Below are positions 17,054 through 26,828 of a stretch of 38,560 bases of DNA, one piece after another (positions within the stretch are counted from its first letter, which is position 1; every line of letters starts with the position of its first letter). The DNA lies in assembly GCA_017547585.1 (NCBI GenBank), contig JAFYPH010000006.1, forward strand, positions 1 to 38,560, read 5' to 3'. The stretch is from Bacteroidaceae bacterium. Its GTDB lineage: Bacteria > Bacteroidota > Bacteroidia > Bacteroidales > Bacteroidaceae. The notes beneath the pieces were generated by a model. It did no database searches. It had not been told where the DNA came from and worked only from the letters and a program-made list of their open reading frames with translations. The translations under genes and the position numbers were made by a program.

Positions 17054-17581
17054 TTATCTTTCTATTTTCACTAATATCAAATCTCCATCGTCATCTTTTG
17101 TAGTTTTGAATTTAGCATCCTCTCTTTTTATACAAAAGCAACCATCTATAAAAGAAACAATCCCTTTGGGGAATTCACGTATATTACTCAGTATATTAGA
17201 TCCTTCATACCATACTTCTGAAAAAACAACTTTGTGGTTCTTTATGAAAGCAAGACCTTTATCCCCCAACAATCTAGGGGAACTTTTGTCTATGCCTGAT
17301 TCTTTTCTTAATGTTTCTACATCACAATCTACATTGTATGAAATCATATAATCCCAATCAAAAGGCATAACCTCGGCAAGGTCTATTATGCCCTCGCCAT
17401 TGTTATCTTTGTTCCACCACCACTCCCAAAAGATTAAATAGTCGGTTTCAGTCTTTATGTTAATTACACCCGTTGCACGTAAGACAATGAAGGTAAAGAA
17501 TGCGCAACAAAGATATAATAGTATTGCAAAAGTTATCAATATCCGCTTAATGACTTTATTAAATATTCTAACAGTTCCCAT
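17054..17581 (-). CDS. Small membrane-anchored protein, paralogue A (unknown function)
   Basis: 175 residues, the upstream paralogue of the gene at 16536. A membrane segment spans about residues 14-36 (LITFAILLYLCCAFFTFIVL), then comes the shared TDYLIFWEWWWNKD, NGEGIIDLAEVMPFDWDY, NHKVVFSEVWY, CFCIKREDAKFK and LILVKIER. It is 9 residues longer, mainly by an insertion near VETLRKESGIDKSSPRLL. Its 5' end overlaps, in another frame, the 3' end of the broken coding stretch at 17536-17697, the kind of overlap seen between coupled genes. The gap to paralogue B is 17 bp. AT-rich composition. Function unknown. Confidence 0.65.
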   Translation of the reverse strand: MGTVRIFNKVIKRILITFAILLYLCCAFFTFIVLRATGVINIKTETDYLIFWEWWWNKDNNGEGIIDLAEVMPFDWDYMISYNVDCDVETLRKESGIDKSSPRLLGDKGLAFIKNHKVVFSEVWYEGSNILSNIREFPKGIVSFIDGCFCIKREDAKFKTTKDDDGDLILVKIER

Positions 17582-17697
17582 CTCTTTTTCGGGGTTGTAA
17601 AATGTTTTTGTTCTTCATACTGTGCCTTCTCTAATTCTTCAGGCAAAAAACCATTTTCATCGACGCGACTATAATATTCTTTCAGAATATCGTATTT
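17536..17697 (-). pseudogene. 3' end of a truncated gene (53 codons open, no start)
   Basis: On the minus strand an open frame of 53 codons runs from 17697 to a TGA at 17536. It reads KYDILKEYYSRVDENGF, then LPEELEKAQYEEQKHFT and TPKKRWELLEYLIKSLSGY. It looks like real protein (charged, helical, no rare-codon noise). A TAG sits immediately before it and there is no ATG or good start, and the metallophosphatase stop codon is only 17 bp upstream. The simplest reading is the C-terminus of a gene whose front was deleted. Its tail overlaps the start of the gene at 17054 by 46 bp in another frame. I do not recognise the family; the tail of a toxin next to its immunity genes is a guess. Confidence 0.5.
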
Positions 17698-17714
17698 CTA
17701 TTGTGAGTGGCCTT

Positions 17715-18845
17715 TTACTTTTTGATTTTTATATCATATTGGTCGTATGAAGCTGTACGCCATGCAAATTTTGCAGTTACTCTTGACAATGCAAACAGCG
17801 GCGAGTAAGTTCTTACTCCTATTGTTTCGCCATCGGGATAGAACTCAAGAATGCGCAGCCAACAGTCGCCACCGTTGCCGTTCCAATCGCCGTCGCCCTG
17901 TTGGGAATTGAACATCATCTGAAAGACTTCGCGACCATTGGCGGCCTTGTCTACACGAAACGACGAAGTGGGACTATAATCTGTCGCAGCGACACTCTCC
18001 TTTATTTCGGGGGCCTGCCCTGCGTGGCCACTAAGCACAAGCACTATATTTTCTGAGGGGTAGATAAGTCTCTGCCACACATCCTCGGGCTCGTTGCACG
18101 GTGCAAGTGTGTAATTGCTTTTTTTGAGACGTTCGCCTTTGTTATTGAGCCACGAGTGTGTGAGTACTATCACTCTGTGCTTTTTGAAACGCTCACTCGC
18201 GACAAGAGTCTTTGCCCACTCAAGTACTTCGTCACGCGGAGCAAATTCAAATGTCAACAACAGGATATTGCCCCACTTTTCATCGTAGAATTCATACGCA
18301 GAATTTTCCATCGTATGAACGCCTGTCCAATTGGAGCACGTGGCAACAAGCGTTTTTTCAAATTTTATGTTGCGTTCGGGGTAGATGTATTGTGGCGCAT
18401 TTGAATGGCGGTCGGTGGCGGTAATGTGCCCAATGTCGTGGTTGCCTTGAGCAATAACATAGGGCAGACGATTATCCAAACGTGCCAGCGCACGCGACAC
18501 TGCCTGCCACTGCTGCGTGCCCGTCTGGTCGCCATTATACTTGTTGGGTAAAGGTGCCGAAATTATTTTTCCATTCTGCTCGACCATGTCTCCCGTGAAG
18601 AGCGCAGCCTTTATATTCAATCGCTCGATATTTTGCGCGACCCATGCAGTCTGCAATTCAAATAGTGGCTGGTTGGCCGCAAATTTTGTATAACTCTGTG
18701 CGTCGGGCACAAGAATCATGCTGAAAGATTTTTTATCCTGCAAAGCCGGATAGACGGGTATTTGCGGTTCACCCTCGGGTGCCTGTGCCATAGATACATT
18801 CAGCAGGAACAGTGAACAGAGAGCAGCGAAAAAATATTTTCTCAT
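17715..18845 (-). CDS. Secreted calcineurin-like metallophosphoesterase
   Basis: 376 residues from the Met of MRKYFFAALCSLFLLNVSMAQ, which begins a clean signal peptide and lies 22 bp after the dusB stop; an ATG ten codons earlier would overlap dusB. Metallophosphoesterase motifs occur in order: VPDAQSY (first metal Asp; Gln replaces the usual His of DxH), FTGDMVEQ, QGNHD, LTHSW and SGHAG. These place two metal ions for phosphoester hydrolysis. The substrate is unknown; exported members of this type act on nucleotides, phospholipids or phosphosugars. It follows dusB in the same direction, probably by cotranscription. Confidence 0.85.
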   Translation of the reverse strand: MRKYFFAALCSLFLLNVSMAQAPEGEPQIPVYPALQDKKSFSMILVPDAQSYTKFAANQPLFELQTAWVAQNIERLNIKAALFTGDMVEQNGKIISAPLPNKYNGDQTGTQQWQAVSRALARLDNRLPYVIAQGNHDIGHITATDRHSNAPQYIYPERNIKFEKTLVATCSNWTGVHTMENSAYEFYDEKWGNILLLTFEFAPRDEVLEWAKTLVASERFKKHRVIVLTHSWLNNKGERLKKSNYTLAPCNEPEDVWQRLIYPSENIVLVLSGHAGQAPEIKESVAATDYSPTSSFRVDKAANGREVFQMMFNSQQGDGDWNGNGGDCWLRILEFYPDGETIGVRTYSPLFALSRVTAKFAWRTASYDQYDIKIKK

Positions 18846-18867
18846 GGCTATTGTTTTTTTGGTTATT

Positions 18868-19848
18868 TTATCCATATGTCTGCTCTATCTTGTCGAGGAT
18901 AGAGAAGAGCTCTTCGAGTTTTTCGGCGCGCAGCATTGCTATTCTCAATGGGCGAAAATCTGTCAAGCCCTTCAACAGAGGCGTTGCTGCAAGATGGCGA
19001 CGTATGTGCAGAATTCCGCGTCGTTCGTCGAGACGCTCGACACTGTCCATCACCTGTGCGCGCAGAATATCCATTGTCTCTTTGAAAGTGAAGGGCGTCG
19101 CATGCTCGCCATGCTCAAGATAGTGCTTAACCTCGCGGAAAATCCATGGGCGACCGAAGCTGGCGCGACCAATCATCACCGCATCGACTCCGTAGCGCTC
19201 GAAACACTCTTTGGCGCGCTCGGGGGTGGTGATGTCGCCGTTGCCGATGATGGGGATTCTCATGCGGGGATTCTCCTTTATCTTGCCTATAAGGGTCCAA
19301 TCGGCCTCGCCCGTGTACATTTGGGCGCGTGTGCGGCCATGCACTGTGAGCGCGGCAATGCCACAATCCTGCAACGCCTCGGCAAGCTCTACAATTACCT
19401 TGCTGTTGTCGTCCCAGCCCAGACGGGTTTTCACGGTTACGGGAATCTTCACAGCATCCACCACCGCCTTTGTTATCTGCAACAGTTTGGGAATATTCTG
19501 CAACATTCCCGCGCCGGCGCCCTTGCGGGCCACCTTCTTCACCGGGCAGCCGAAATTGATGTCGAGAACATCGGGGCGGGCAGCCTCGACACGCTTGGCA
19601 GCCTCGACCATGGGCTCGACCTCGTTTCCATATATCTGTATGGCGACGGGGCGTTCCTCGTCGCAGATGTTCAATTTCTGCACCGAGCGATTGACGTCGC
19701 GTATGAGCGCGTCGCTCGACACAAATTCCGTGTACACCATGTCCGCACCGAAGCCCTTGCACATCAGGCGGAAGGCGGCGTCGGTAACATCCTCCATGGG
19801 AGCGAGAAACACAGGGTAACGTCCGAATTCTATATCAGCAATCTTCAT
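18868..19848 (-). CDS. dusB: tRNA-dihydrouridine synthase B-type
   Basis: 326 residues from MKIADIEFGRYPVFLAPMED; a TTG two codons earlier touches the fbp stop codon and is less likely. A TIM barrel binding FMN: APMEDVTD (FMN contact), DINFGCPVKKV with catalytic Cys101, the HGRTRAQMYTG active-site loop and GNGDI plus MIGRASFGRPWIF (phosphate binding). Dus enzymes reduce uridines in the tRNA D-loop with NADPH. The K-rich catalytic loop (KKVARKGAGAG) is of the DusB type. It follows fbp with only 6 bp between stop and ATG. Confidence 0.92.
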   Translation of the reverse strand: MKIADIEFGRYPVFLAPMEDVTDAAFRLMCKGFGADMVYTEFVSSDALIRDVNRSVQKLNICDEERPVAIQIYGNEVEPMVEAAKRVEAARPDVLDINFGCPVKKVARKGAGAGMLQNIPKLLQITKAVVDAVKIPVTVKTRLGWDDNSKVIVELAEALQDCGIAALTVHGRTRAQMYTGEADWTLIGKIKENPRMRIPIIGNGDITTPERAKECFERYGVDAVMIGRASFGRPWIFREVKHYLEHGEHATPFTFKETMDILRAQVMDSVERLDERRGILHIRRHLAATPLLKGLTDFRPLRIAMLRAEKLEELFSILDKIEQTYG

Positions 19849-19854
19849 TTTCAA

Positions 19855-21831
19855 TTAATTTTCTTTGAGCCAGCCTTTGCGATAGGCCTGCAACAACATT
19901 TCAAGTTCGTCTATCTGCTTGCGAAGCTCGCGGCCGATGTCTGTGTCGGCTACAAGTACGCGGCGGTTGGAGCTCTCGACAAGAGAGGTTGTCGACTGAA
20001 TGTCGATTCCTTCGAGCACCGCCTCTTCGGTTGAGGTGAAGGGCGCATGCTGCACAAGCTGGAAGCCGCGGCTGTGATAGACGAGTGTGTAGCCGGCGAT
20101 ACCTGTCTTCGAGTGGTAGGCGCGCGCAAAGCCGCCGTCGATGACCATCAGTCGTCCGCCGGCCTTTATGGGATTCTCGCCCTTGCCCGCCTTCACGGGA
20201 ACGTGGCCGTTGATAATGTGGCGATGGGCACCGGTGACCTCAAAGTCGTCGAGCAGTCGCTCGCACACCTCTTCTTTGTCGCGCAGCTTGAAGTACCAGC
20301 CTTTATCCTCGGCGTGTACCTCTTTGTCCTTTATAAAATAGCGCTCAAAGGTGGTCATCTTGGACTTGTCGAAAAGGGGGCTGTCGACGCCGCACCACAG
20401 GTACCAGAAGTAGTCGCGGGCGTAGGCCTTCTCCTCTTCGTCGGCACCCTCTTCGTAGGCGAGACGTATAATCTGCTCGATGCGCTGCATAAGGTCTTTG
20501 CCTTTGTATGTATGTCCCTGAATATTGACCTCGCGCAACGAGCCATCCTCGTTCAGGGGCATCGATGCGTGGAACAGCAGGTTGGAGTTGCACACAGAGT
20601 ACATTCCTCCGTGTGTCAGCAGGCACTGCATGTGTCGCTGCAGACGCTCGCTTGTGCGGAAAGAGCGCACAAGGCTGTCCATAATCTCTTGCTCCTCTTC
20701 GTTCAGGCAGTAGGGGTTGTCGGGGTCGATTGTGGGGAAGAAACGATCCTCTATCTTGTAGGTTTTTCCGTAATAGTTTATCGTTCCCTTGTCGAAGTTC
20801 ATATGTTCGAGCAGACAACGGTGGCCCATGTTCCAGTCGGGATTCTGCAGATAGAGCTGCGACTCGAGCTTGAACTGGATGACGGCAATAGCCTTGTGCA
20901 TCTGGGCGATGAGACGCTGCGTCTTTTCGCGCGGAGAGTTTGTTCCATTATCTTCGATGAAGGGGCGGAAAATGTCGCAGGGGTCGTCGGCGTATGTCTC
21001 CATGGCAAATGTCGCCAGCGGCACCATATTTATTCCGTAGCCATCCTCGAGAGTCTTTGTGTTTGCGTATCGCAACGACAGACGTATGACAGCCGCCGCA
21101 CACGCGGGGTTTCCGGCTGCCGCGCCCATCCACAGGACATCGTGGTTGCCCCACTGAATGTCGAGATTGTGGTAGTTGCACAGCGTGTCCATTATAAGAT
21201 GGGCACCGGGGCCTCTATCGAAGATGTCGCCCAGAATGTGCAGCCTGTCGATCGAAAGACGCTGTATAAGGTAGCACAGCTGGATGATGAATGGCTCGGC
21301 GCGACGCGTGCGTATGATGGTTCTTATAATGATATTGTAATACTCGTGCTTATTCTGTCCGTCGGATGTCTCGTTGAGCAGCTCCTCGATGATGAATGCA
21401 AACTGCTCGGGCAGACTCTTGCGCACCTTGGAGCGAGTGTACTTTGACGACACGTTACGGCAGACCATTATAAGCCTGTTGAGCGCTGTCTGATAAAAGT
21501 CATTCATATTCCTGCGCGAGAGCTTCACAAGTTCGAGCTTCTCTTCGGGGTAATATATAAGGGTACACAGCTCCTTAATCTCTTCCTCACTCAGAAATTT
21601 GTCGAAAATCTCGCGCACCTTGCGGCGGATGTTACCCGAAGCGTTGCGCAGCACATGCTGGAAGGCCTCGTTCTCGCCATGAAGGTCGGCGAGGAAGTGC
21701 TCGGTGGCTTTGGGAAGATACATTATCGCCTCGAGGTTGATAATCTCGGTTGTCACTCGGGGCACATTGGGAAACTCCTTGGCAAGCAGCTGCAGATAGC
21801 GCATATTGTCACGAATATTTTTCATTGCCAT
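19855..21831 (-). CDS. fbp: Fructose-1,6-bisphosphatase, class III
   Basis: 658 residues, matching the long class III (Firmicutes-type) FBPase, which is the common gluconeogenic enzyme of Bacteroidetes and is unrelated to class I FBPase. Metallophosphoesterase motifs: ADLHGENEAF (about residue 45), ILGDIFDRGPGAH (about 200), WGNHDVLWMGAAAGN (about 230), and near the C-terminus INGHVPVKAGKGENP with MVIDGGFARAYHSKTG. It removes the 1-phosphate from fructose 1,6-bisphosphate in the cytosol. First gene of a fbp-dusB-metallophosphatase run. The ATG at 21831 is used; Met3 is also possible. A leu-operon terminator lies just upstream. Confidence 0.94.
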   Translation of the reverse strand: MAMKNIRDNMRYLQLLAKEFPNVPRVTTEIINLEAIMYLPKATEHFLADLHGENEAFQHVLRNASGNIRRKVREIFDKFLSEEEIKELCTLIYYPEEKLELVKLSRRNMNDFYQTALNRLIMVCRNVSSKYTRSKVRKSLPEQFAFIIEELLNETSDGQNKHEYYNIIIRTIIRTRRAEPFIIQLCYLIQRLSIDRLHILGDIFDRGPGAHLIMDTLCNYHNLDIQWGNHDVLWMGAAAGNPACAAAVIRLSLRYANTKTLEDGYGINMVPLATFAMETYADDPCDIFRPFIEDNGTNSPREKTQRLIAQMHKAIAVIQFKLESQLYLQNPDWNMGHRCLLEHMNFDKGTINYYGKTYKIEDRFFPTIDPDNPYCLNEEEQEIMDSLVRSFRTSERLQRHMQCLLTHGGMYSVCNSNLLFHASMPLNEDGSLREVNIQGHTYKGKDLMQRIEQIIRLAYEEGADEEEKAYARDYFWYLWCGVDSPLFDKSKMTTFERYFIKDKEVHAEDKGWYFKLRDKEEVCERLLDDFEVTGAHRHIINGHVPVKAGKGENPIKAGGRLMVIDGGFARAYHSKTGIAGYTLVYHSRGFQLVQHAPFTSTEEAVLEGIDIQSTTSLVESSNRRVLVADTDIGRELRKQIDELEMLLQAYRKGWLKEN

Positions 21832-21864
21832 GCTTCTTTTATAAGTTTCTGTTGAATATCGAGC

Positions 21865-21912
21865 AAAAAAGCCCGCCTGACTTTTTGTGTAAAAAAAATC
21901 GGGCAGGCTTTT
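21865..21912 (-). terminator. Intrinsic terminator of the leu operon
   Basis: Minus-strand stem of 12 positions (21910-21899 with 21880-21869; AAGCCTGCCCGA against TCAGGCGGGCTT, one wobble, one mismatch), 18-base loop, followed by TTTTTT (21870-21865). It lies 18 bp after the leuB stop. Confidence 0.85.
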
Positions 21913-21928
21913 GATTGGAATTATCTTT

Positions 21929-23002
21929 TTACTTTTTGTTGATGTAGTCTACAATCCATGCGCCCACCTCGGCTGTACCATATTTGGTGTCGCCATCGCT
22001 CTGGAGGTCGGGAGTGCAAACATTCTGGGCCATCGAAGCGTTCACCGCCTCGCGGATGAGGGCACCCTCTTCGAGAAGTCCGAATGCGTACTCGAACATC
22101 ATTGCGGCCGAGAGGATTGTCGCCAAGGGGTTGGCGATGTTCTTGCCGGCAGCCTGAGGCCATGAGCCGTGGATGGGCTCGAAGAGCGAAGTGTGTACGC
22201 CGATAGATGCCGAAGGCAGCAGACCCATTGAGCCGGTAATCACCGAGCCCTCGTCTGTGAGGATGTCTCCGAACATATTCTCTGTAACCATTACGTCGAA
22301 CGACGAAGGCCACTGGATGAGGCGCATAGCTGCATTGTCCACGAACATGAATTCTGTCTCGACCTCGGGGTACTGCTTGGCAATCTCGCCTGCAACCTCG
22401 CGCCACAGACGTGAAGTTGCGAGCACGTTAGCCTTGTCGACAACGGTTACCTTCTTGCGGCGCTTCATTGCATACTCGTAAGCGAGCTTAACGATGCGCT
22501 CAACCTCTTCGCGAGTGTACACGCAGGTGTCGTAGGCTGTGTTTCCATCCTCGGAACGGCCCTGGGGACGACCGAAATAGAGTCCGCCTGTGAGCTCGCG
22601 AATGCACATAAAGTCGGCACCTCTTACAATCTCGGGACGAAGAGGAGACTTGTCGATGAGCGACTCGAAGGTTGTCACGGGACGAAGGTTAGCATAGAGG
22701 CCGAGCTTCTTGCGCATTGCAAGAAGTCCCTGCTCGGGACGTACCTTGGCCGAGGGGTTGTTGTCGAAACGAAGGTCGCCAACTGCGCCGAAGAGCACTG
22801 CATCGCTCTGCATACAAAGTTCGTGAGTCTCCTCGGGATAGGGATTGCCTGTTGCGTCAATCGCGCATGCGCCCACAAGGCCCTTCTTGTAATCCAATGT
22901 GTGGCCGAACTTGTTGCAAACGGCCTTTGTAACCTCTAACGCCTGTGCTATAATCTCGGGACCGATGCCGTCGCCCGGGAGCACTGCTATTTTTATATTC
23001 AT
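21929..23002 (-). CDS. leuB: 3-isopropylmalate dehydrogenase
   Basis: 357 residues. It oxidises and decarboxylates 3-isopropylmalate to 2-oxoisocaproate with NAD+. Markers: [12 protein letters not shown] (N-terminus), [17 protein letters not shown] with [36 protein letters not shown], and [18 protein letters not shown] (NAD site). The length is usual. Last gene of leuA-leuC-leuD-leuB, 28 bp after leuD, with a terminator right behind. Confidence 0.96.
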   Translation of the reverse strand: MNIKIAVLPGDGIGPEIIAQALEVTKAVCNKFGHTLDYKKGLVGACAIDATGNPYPEETHELCMQSDAVLFGAVGDLRFDNNPSAKVRPEQGLLAMRKKLGLYANLRPVTTFESLIDKSPLRPEIVRGADFMCIRELTGGLYFGRPQGRSEDGNTAYDTCVYTREEVERIVKLAYEYAMKRRKKVTVVDKANVLATSRLWREVAGEIAKQYPEVETEFMFVDNAAMRLIQWPSSFDVMVTENMFGDILTDEGSVITGSMGLLPSASIGVHTSLFEPIHGSWPQAAGKNIANPLATILSAAMMFEYAFGLLEEGALIREAVNASMAQNVCTPDLQSDGDTKYGTAEVGAWIVDYINKK

Positions 23003-23030
23003 TGTATTCTTTTCTTATATAATTGTGAAA

Positions 23031-23621
23031 CTATCGTTGCGCCTCCCAGCTCTCGATTTTGTCTTTGTTGCTGAGCAGGAAGTCAATATCGTCGAGGCCG
23101 TTCATTAGACAATGCTTTTTGTAGGCATTAATCTCGAATGTCTCGGACTTTCCTGTGGCGGTGTTTGTGATTGTCTGCTCGGGCAGATTCACAATAACCT
23201 CGGTGCGGGGATTAGCATAAATTGAGTCGAAAAGCTCTTTCAGGAACTCCTCGGTAACCACTACGGGCAGCACAAAGTTGTTGAGCTCGTTGTTCTTGTG
23301 AATGTCGGCAAAGAAGCTCGAAACGACCACGCGGAAGCCATAGTCGGCAATGGCCCACGCTGCATGCTCGCGGCTCGAGCCCGAGCCGAAGTTCTTGCCC
23401 GCCACAAGTATCTGTCCCGAATATGTAGGGTCGTTGAGCACGAAGCTCTCTATCTTGTTGCCCTGCTCGTCGAATCGCCAGTCGCGGAAAAGATTCTCGC
23501 CGAAGCCCTCGCGGGTGGTTGCTTTCAGGAAGCGTGCGGGCACAATCTGGTCGGTGTCGACATTCTCGAGCGGCAGAGGAATGCAAGAGTCTTTTATTAT
23601 ATTGAATTTCTCTTTTTTCAT
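23031..23621 (-). CDS. leuD: 3-isopropylmalate dehydratase, small subunit
   Basis: 196 residues. The swivel domain of isopropylmalate isomerase: VDTDQIVPARFLK near the N-terminus and the substrate-binding loop VAGKNFGSGSSREHAAWAI (about residues 72-90). It pairs with LeuC to interconvert 2- and 3-isopropylmalate. 12 bp after leuC, 28 bp before leuB. Confidence 0.96.
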   Translation of the reverse strand: MKKEKFNIIKDSCIPLPLENVDTDQIVPARFLKATTREGFGENLFRDWRFDEQGNKIESFVLNDPTYSGQILVAGKNFGSGSSREHAAWAIADYGFRVVVSSFFADIHKNNELNNFVLPVVVTEEFLKELFDSIYANPRTEVIVNLPEQTITNTATGKSETFEINAYKKHCLMNGLDDIDFLLSNKDKIESWEAQR

Positions 23622-23633
23622 CGTTACTGTTTT

Positions 23634-25028
23634 TTAAAGGAATTTACGCGGGTCGGTTATCTTGCCTGTGATGGCTGCTGCGGCTGCAACGTAGGGGCTT
23701 GCGAGGATGGTGCGTGCGCCCTGTCCCTGACGACCCTCGAAGTTGCGGTTGCTGGTCGATACTGCATATTTTCCGGCAGGAATCTTGTCCTCGTTCATTG
23801 CGAGACAGGCCGAGCATCCGGGCTCGCGCAGTTCGAAGCCTGCCTCGGCAAAGATAGCTGCAAGGCCCTCCTCTTCTATCTGGCGGAAGACGCCCCACGA
23901 GCCGGGAACAATCCATGCTGTAACATTCTCGGCCTTCTTGTTGCCCTTAACAATCTCGGCAAATGCACGGAAGTCCTCGATGCGTCCGTTGGTACAAGAA
24001 CCGATGAACACATAGTCGATGGGGTGACCTTCGAGCTTTTCGCCTGCGCTGAAGCCCATATATTCGAGAGACTTCAGGTAAGATGCCTGACCGGCCTCGG
24101 GCTGTGTCTCGACTGCGGGCACTGCCTCGCTGATGCCGATACCCATTCCGGGGTTGGTGCCGTATGTCACGCGGGGCTCGATGTCCGATGCCTGGAAGGT
24201 AATCTCCTTGTCGAACACTGCATCCTCGCTGCTGGGCAGAGTCTTCCAATAGGCAACAGCCTTGTCCCACTCCTCGCCCTGAGGTGCATATTCGCGACCT
24301 TTGATATATTCGAATGTAATTTCGTCGGGAGCGACCATTCCTCCACGCGCACCCATCTCAATTGAGAGGTTGCAGAGTGTCAGACGGCTTTCCATGCTCA
24401 TTGAACGTATCGCCGAGCCTGCATACTCTACAAAGTAGCCTGTGGCGCCGCTGGTTGTCATCTTTGAAATGATGTAGAGCGCAACATCCTTGGCTGTTAC
24501 TCCCTTGCCGAGCTCACCCTCTACGTTGATGCGCATAGACTTGGGCTTCTGCTGCAGGATGCACTGCGATGCAAGCACCATTCCCACCTCGCTTGTTCCG
24601 ATGCCGAATGCAACGGCACCCATAGCTCCGTGGGTAGATGTGTGCGAGTCGCCGCACACGATTGTCATTCCCGGCAATGTAAGGCCAAGCTCGGGACCAA
24701 CCACATGGATGATTCCGTTCTTGGGGTGCTTCATTCCAAAGTGTGTGAGGCCAAACTCATGAGCGTTGCGTGTGAGTGTCTCTACCTGTTTGCGAGAGAC
24801 AGGCTCCTCGATGGGCTTGTCCTGATTCTTTGTGGGGATATTGTGGTCGGGCATACAGTAGATTCTGTCGGGACGAAGACATTTGATGCCTCGGCTTCTG
24901 AGGTCGTCAAAAGCCTGAGGCGATGTTACTTCGTGGCAGTACAATCTGTCAATATAGAGCTGTGTGGGCCCGTCCTCAACTTTATGTACAATATGGGAAT
25001 CCCATATTTTATCGAAAAGTGTGTTCAT
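23634..25028 (-). CDS. leuC: 3-isopropylmalate dehydratase, large subunit
   Basis: 464 residues, an aconitase-family enzyme. The three cysteine ligands of the [4Fe-4S] cluster are Cys345 in [12 protein letters not shown] and Cys405/Cys408 in [12 protein letters not shown]. Other markers are [26 protein letters not shown] and the [11 protein letters not shown] substrate loop near the C-terminus. Works with LeuD in the second step of leucine synthesis. 6 bp after leuA, so tightly coupled. Confidence 0.96.
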   Translation of the reverse strand: MNTLFDKIWDSHIVHKVEDGPTQLYIDRLYCHEVTSPQAFDDLRSRGIKCLRPDRIYCMPDHNIPTKNQDKPIEEPVSRKQVETLTRNAHEFGLTHFGMKHPKNGIIHVVGPELGLTLPGMTIVCGDSHTSTHGAMGAVAFGIGTSEVGMVLASQCILQQKPKSMRINVEGELGKGVTAKDVALYIISKMTTSGATGYFVEYAGSAIRSMSMESRLTLCNLSIEMGARGGMVAPDEITFEYIKGREYAPQGEEWDKAVAYWKTLPSSEDAVFDKEITFQASDIEPRVTYGTNPGMGIGISEAVPAVETQPEAGQASYLKSLEYMGFSAGEKLEGHPIDYVFIGSCTNGRIEDFRAFAEIVKGNKKAENVTAWIVPGSWGVFRQIEEEGLAAIFAEAGFELREPGCSACLAMNEDKIPAGKYAVSTSNRNFEGRQGQGARTILASPYVAAAAAITGKITDPRKFL

Positions 25029-25034
25029 TGTTTC

Positions 25035-26531
25035 TTAATCGCGGAATTTGTTTATACAGTCAATGTATGCCTCGACAGACGCCGATACAATGTCGGTGTT
25101 CGCGCCGAATCCATAGTAATTCACGTCGTTGTACTCTACCTGCATGTGTACCTTACCAACGTCGTCGCTACCCTTGCTGATAGCCTGGATGGTGAACTCA
25201 CGCAGTGTCATGTCGCGCTTGATAATCTGCTTCAGAGCATTGATAGCTGCATCCACGGGGCCGTTGCCGGTAGCTGCGCTCTCGAAGAGCTCGCCAGAGA
25301 TGCGCAATCCGAGGCTGGCAACCGAACGGATGTTCAGGCCTGTTGTCACCTGCAGATACTCGAGCTTGATACCCTTGTTTGTGCTGCGGTCGGCACCTGC
25401 AAGCATCAGAATATCGTCGTCGTTGATCTCTTTTTTCTTGTCGGCGAGACGCAGGAACTGCTCGTAGATCTCGTTGAGTTTCTCGGCCTCGACCTCGATG
25501 CCGAGTACAGAGAGACGGTGCTTCAATGCCGCGCGTCCGCTACGTGCGGTCAATACGATTGAATTGTCGTCGATACCCACATCTTTGGGGTTCATAATCT
25601 CGTATGTGCTTACATCTTTCAGCACGCCATCCTGGTGGATACCCGATGAGTGGGCAAAGGCGTTGCGTCCCACGATAGCCTTGTTGGGCTGAACGGGCAT
25701 GTTCATAAGGCTCGAAATCATGCGGCTTGTGGGGTAGATTTTCTGAGTGCTGATGTTTGTCTCAATGTTGAGCATGGGGTGACATTTTGTAATCATCACA
25801 ATCTCCTCGAGTGAGGTGTTACCCGCACGCTCGCCGATACCGTTGATGGTAACCTCTACCTGACGCGCACCATTGATGACACCCGAGAGTGTGTTCGCGG
25901 TTGCCATTCCCAGGTCATTGTGACAGTGTGTAGAGATTATCGCCTTGTCGATGCAGTCTACGTGCTCCATCAGGTACTTGATTTTTGCACCATACTCGTG
26001 GGGCAGACAGTAACCTGTGGTGTCGGGAATGTTCACAACTGTTGCACCGGCCTTGATAACTGCCTCGACCACGCGTGCGAGGTACTCGTTGTCTGTACGG
26101 CCCGCATCCTCGGCGTAGAATTCAACATCCTCGACATATTTTTTTGCATATGAAACGGCTCTCACCGCTGTCTCGATGATTTTCTCGCGTGTAGAGCGGA
26201 ATTTGTACTGGATGTGTGAATCGGATGTTCCCACACCTGTGTGGATACGTTTGCGCTTTGCGAACTTCAATGCCTCGGCTGCACAATCGATATCTTTTTC
26301 AACGGCACGTGTAAGCGCACAGATTGTGGGCCATGTTACCGCTTTTGAAATTTCAATTACAGAATTAAAGTCTCCGGGGCTCGAAATGGGGAAGCCCGCC
26401 TCAATAACATCGACACCAAGCATTTCGAGCTGCTTTGCCACCTGAATCTTCTCCACTGTATTCAACTGACATCCGGGCACCTGCTCGCCATCGCGCAGCG
26501 TGGTATCGAAAATGTAAAGTCTGTTATCCAT
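25035..26531 (-). CDS. leuA: 2-isopropylmalate synthase
   Basis: 498 residues from [20 protein letters not shown]; an open frame extends 41 codons further upstream but runs through the leader and promoter. DRE-TIM metallolyase core: [21 protein letters not shown] (metal-binding His-x-His), [13 protein letters not shown], and [21 protein letters not shown] with [10 protein letters not shown]. The last 130 residues form the leucine-binding regulatory domain ([28 protein letters not shown] with [11 protein letters not shown]), so leucine feedback is expected. It condenses acetyl-CoA with 2-oxoisovalerate. Citramalate synthase is an alternative by fold, but the leuCDB context decides for leuA. 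Confidence 0.95.
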   Translation of the reverse strand: MDNRLYIFDTTLRDGEQVPGCQLNTVEKIQVAKQLEMLGVDVIEAGFPISSPGDFNSVIEISKAVTWPTICALTRAVEKDIDCAAEALKFAKRKRIHTGVGTSDSHIQYKFRSTREKIIETAVRAVSYAKKYVEDVEFYAEDAGRTDNEYLARVVEAVIKAGATVVNIPDTTGYCLPHEYGAKIKYLMEHVDCIDKAIISTHCHNDLGMATANTLSGVINGARQVEVTINGIGERAGNTSLEEIVMITKCHPMLNIETNISTQKIYPTSRMISSLMNMPVQPNKAIVGRNAFAHSSGIHQDGVLKDVSTYEIMNPKDVGIDDNSIVLTARSGRAALKHRLSVLGIEVEAEKLNEIYEQFLRLADKKKEINDDDILMLAGADRSTNKGIKLEYLQVTTGLNIRSVASLGLRISGELFESAATGNGPVDAAINALKQIIKRDMTLREFTIQAISKGSDDVGKVHMQVEYNDVNYYGFGANTDIVSASVEAYIDCINKFRD

Positions 26532-26622
26532 AGCTTTATAATTTTTATTTATTATTACTCTTTTTAATTTCTCTTTCAGAGTCCGGCGGCACTCGGCGAA
26601 TGCTACCGCCCCTAAAATTTTA

Positions 26623-26630
26623 CAAATATA
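26623..26630 (-). promoter_or_regulatory. Candidate -7 box of the leu operon
   Basis: The minus strand reads TATATTTG at 26630-26623, a full match to TAnnTTTG, about 92 bp before the leuA ATG. The leader that follows can form a GC-rich stem (GGCGGT against GCCGCC, about 26606-26583). I see no leucine-rich leader peptide and no T-tract, so no attenuator is claimed. Confidence 0.5.
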
Positions 26631-26828
26631 ATGCTTTCTTTTCAAAATTTGCACTTTCGCGTGCTATTATTTATTAAAAATGCGCGTGCGCAAGGGAGGA
26701 AAGTCGAAAGAGAAGCAAAATTATGGCCGTTTTTGATAATTTTCTTTAAAATTTGAGCAGGAATCGACCATTCGATAATTTTGCTGAAAAGGGACAGGAT
26801 ACTATTTGAATTTTTGCGCGACCTTAAG
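26631..26828. other. Gene-free stretch between the leu promoter and the malQ repeats
   Basis: Together with the repeats this belongs to a 591-bp gap between leuA and malQ. The only structure seen in this part is an 11-bp exact inverted repeat, AGCAAAATTAT (26714-26724) and ATAATTTTGCT (26775-26785), 50 bp apart. No gene is visible. Confidence 0.5.

Noticed and set aside
16536-17697. Insertion sequence or integrated element
   Set aside because: No transposase, integrase, terminal inverted repeat or target duplication is visible around the AT-rich islet; only its composition suggests transfer.
20047-21447. Plus-strand frame of 466 codons
   Set aside because: Antisense of fbp. The GC-rich codon bias of the real genes leaves long open frames on the other strand.
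26532-26622. Leucine attenuator in the leu leader
   Set aside because: A GC-rich stem is present, but there is no Leu-rich peptide and no T-tract.
26532-26654. N-terminal extension of leuA by 41 codons
   Set aside because: It crosses the -7 box and leader. Family members start at [11 protein letters not shown].
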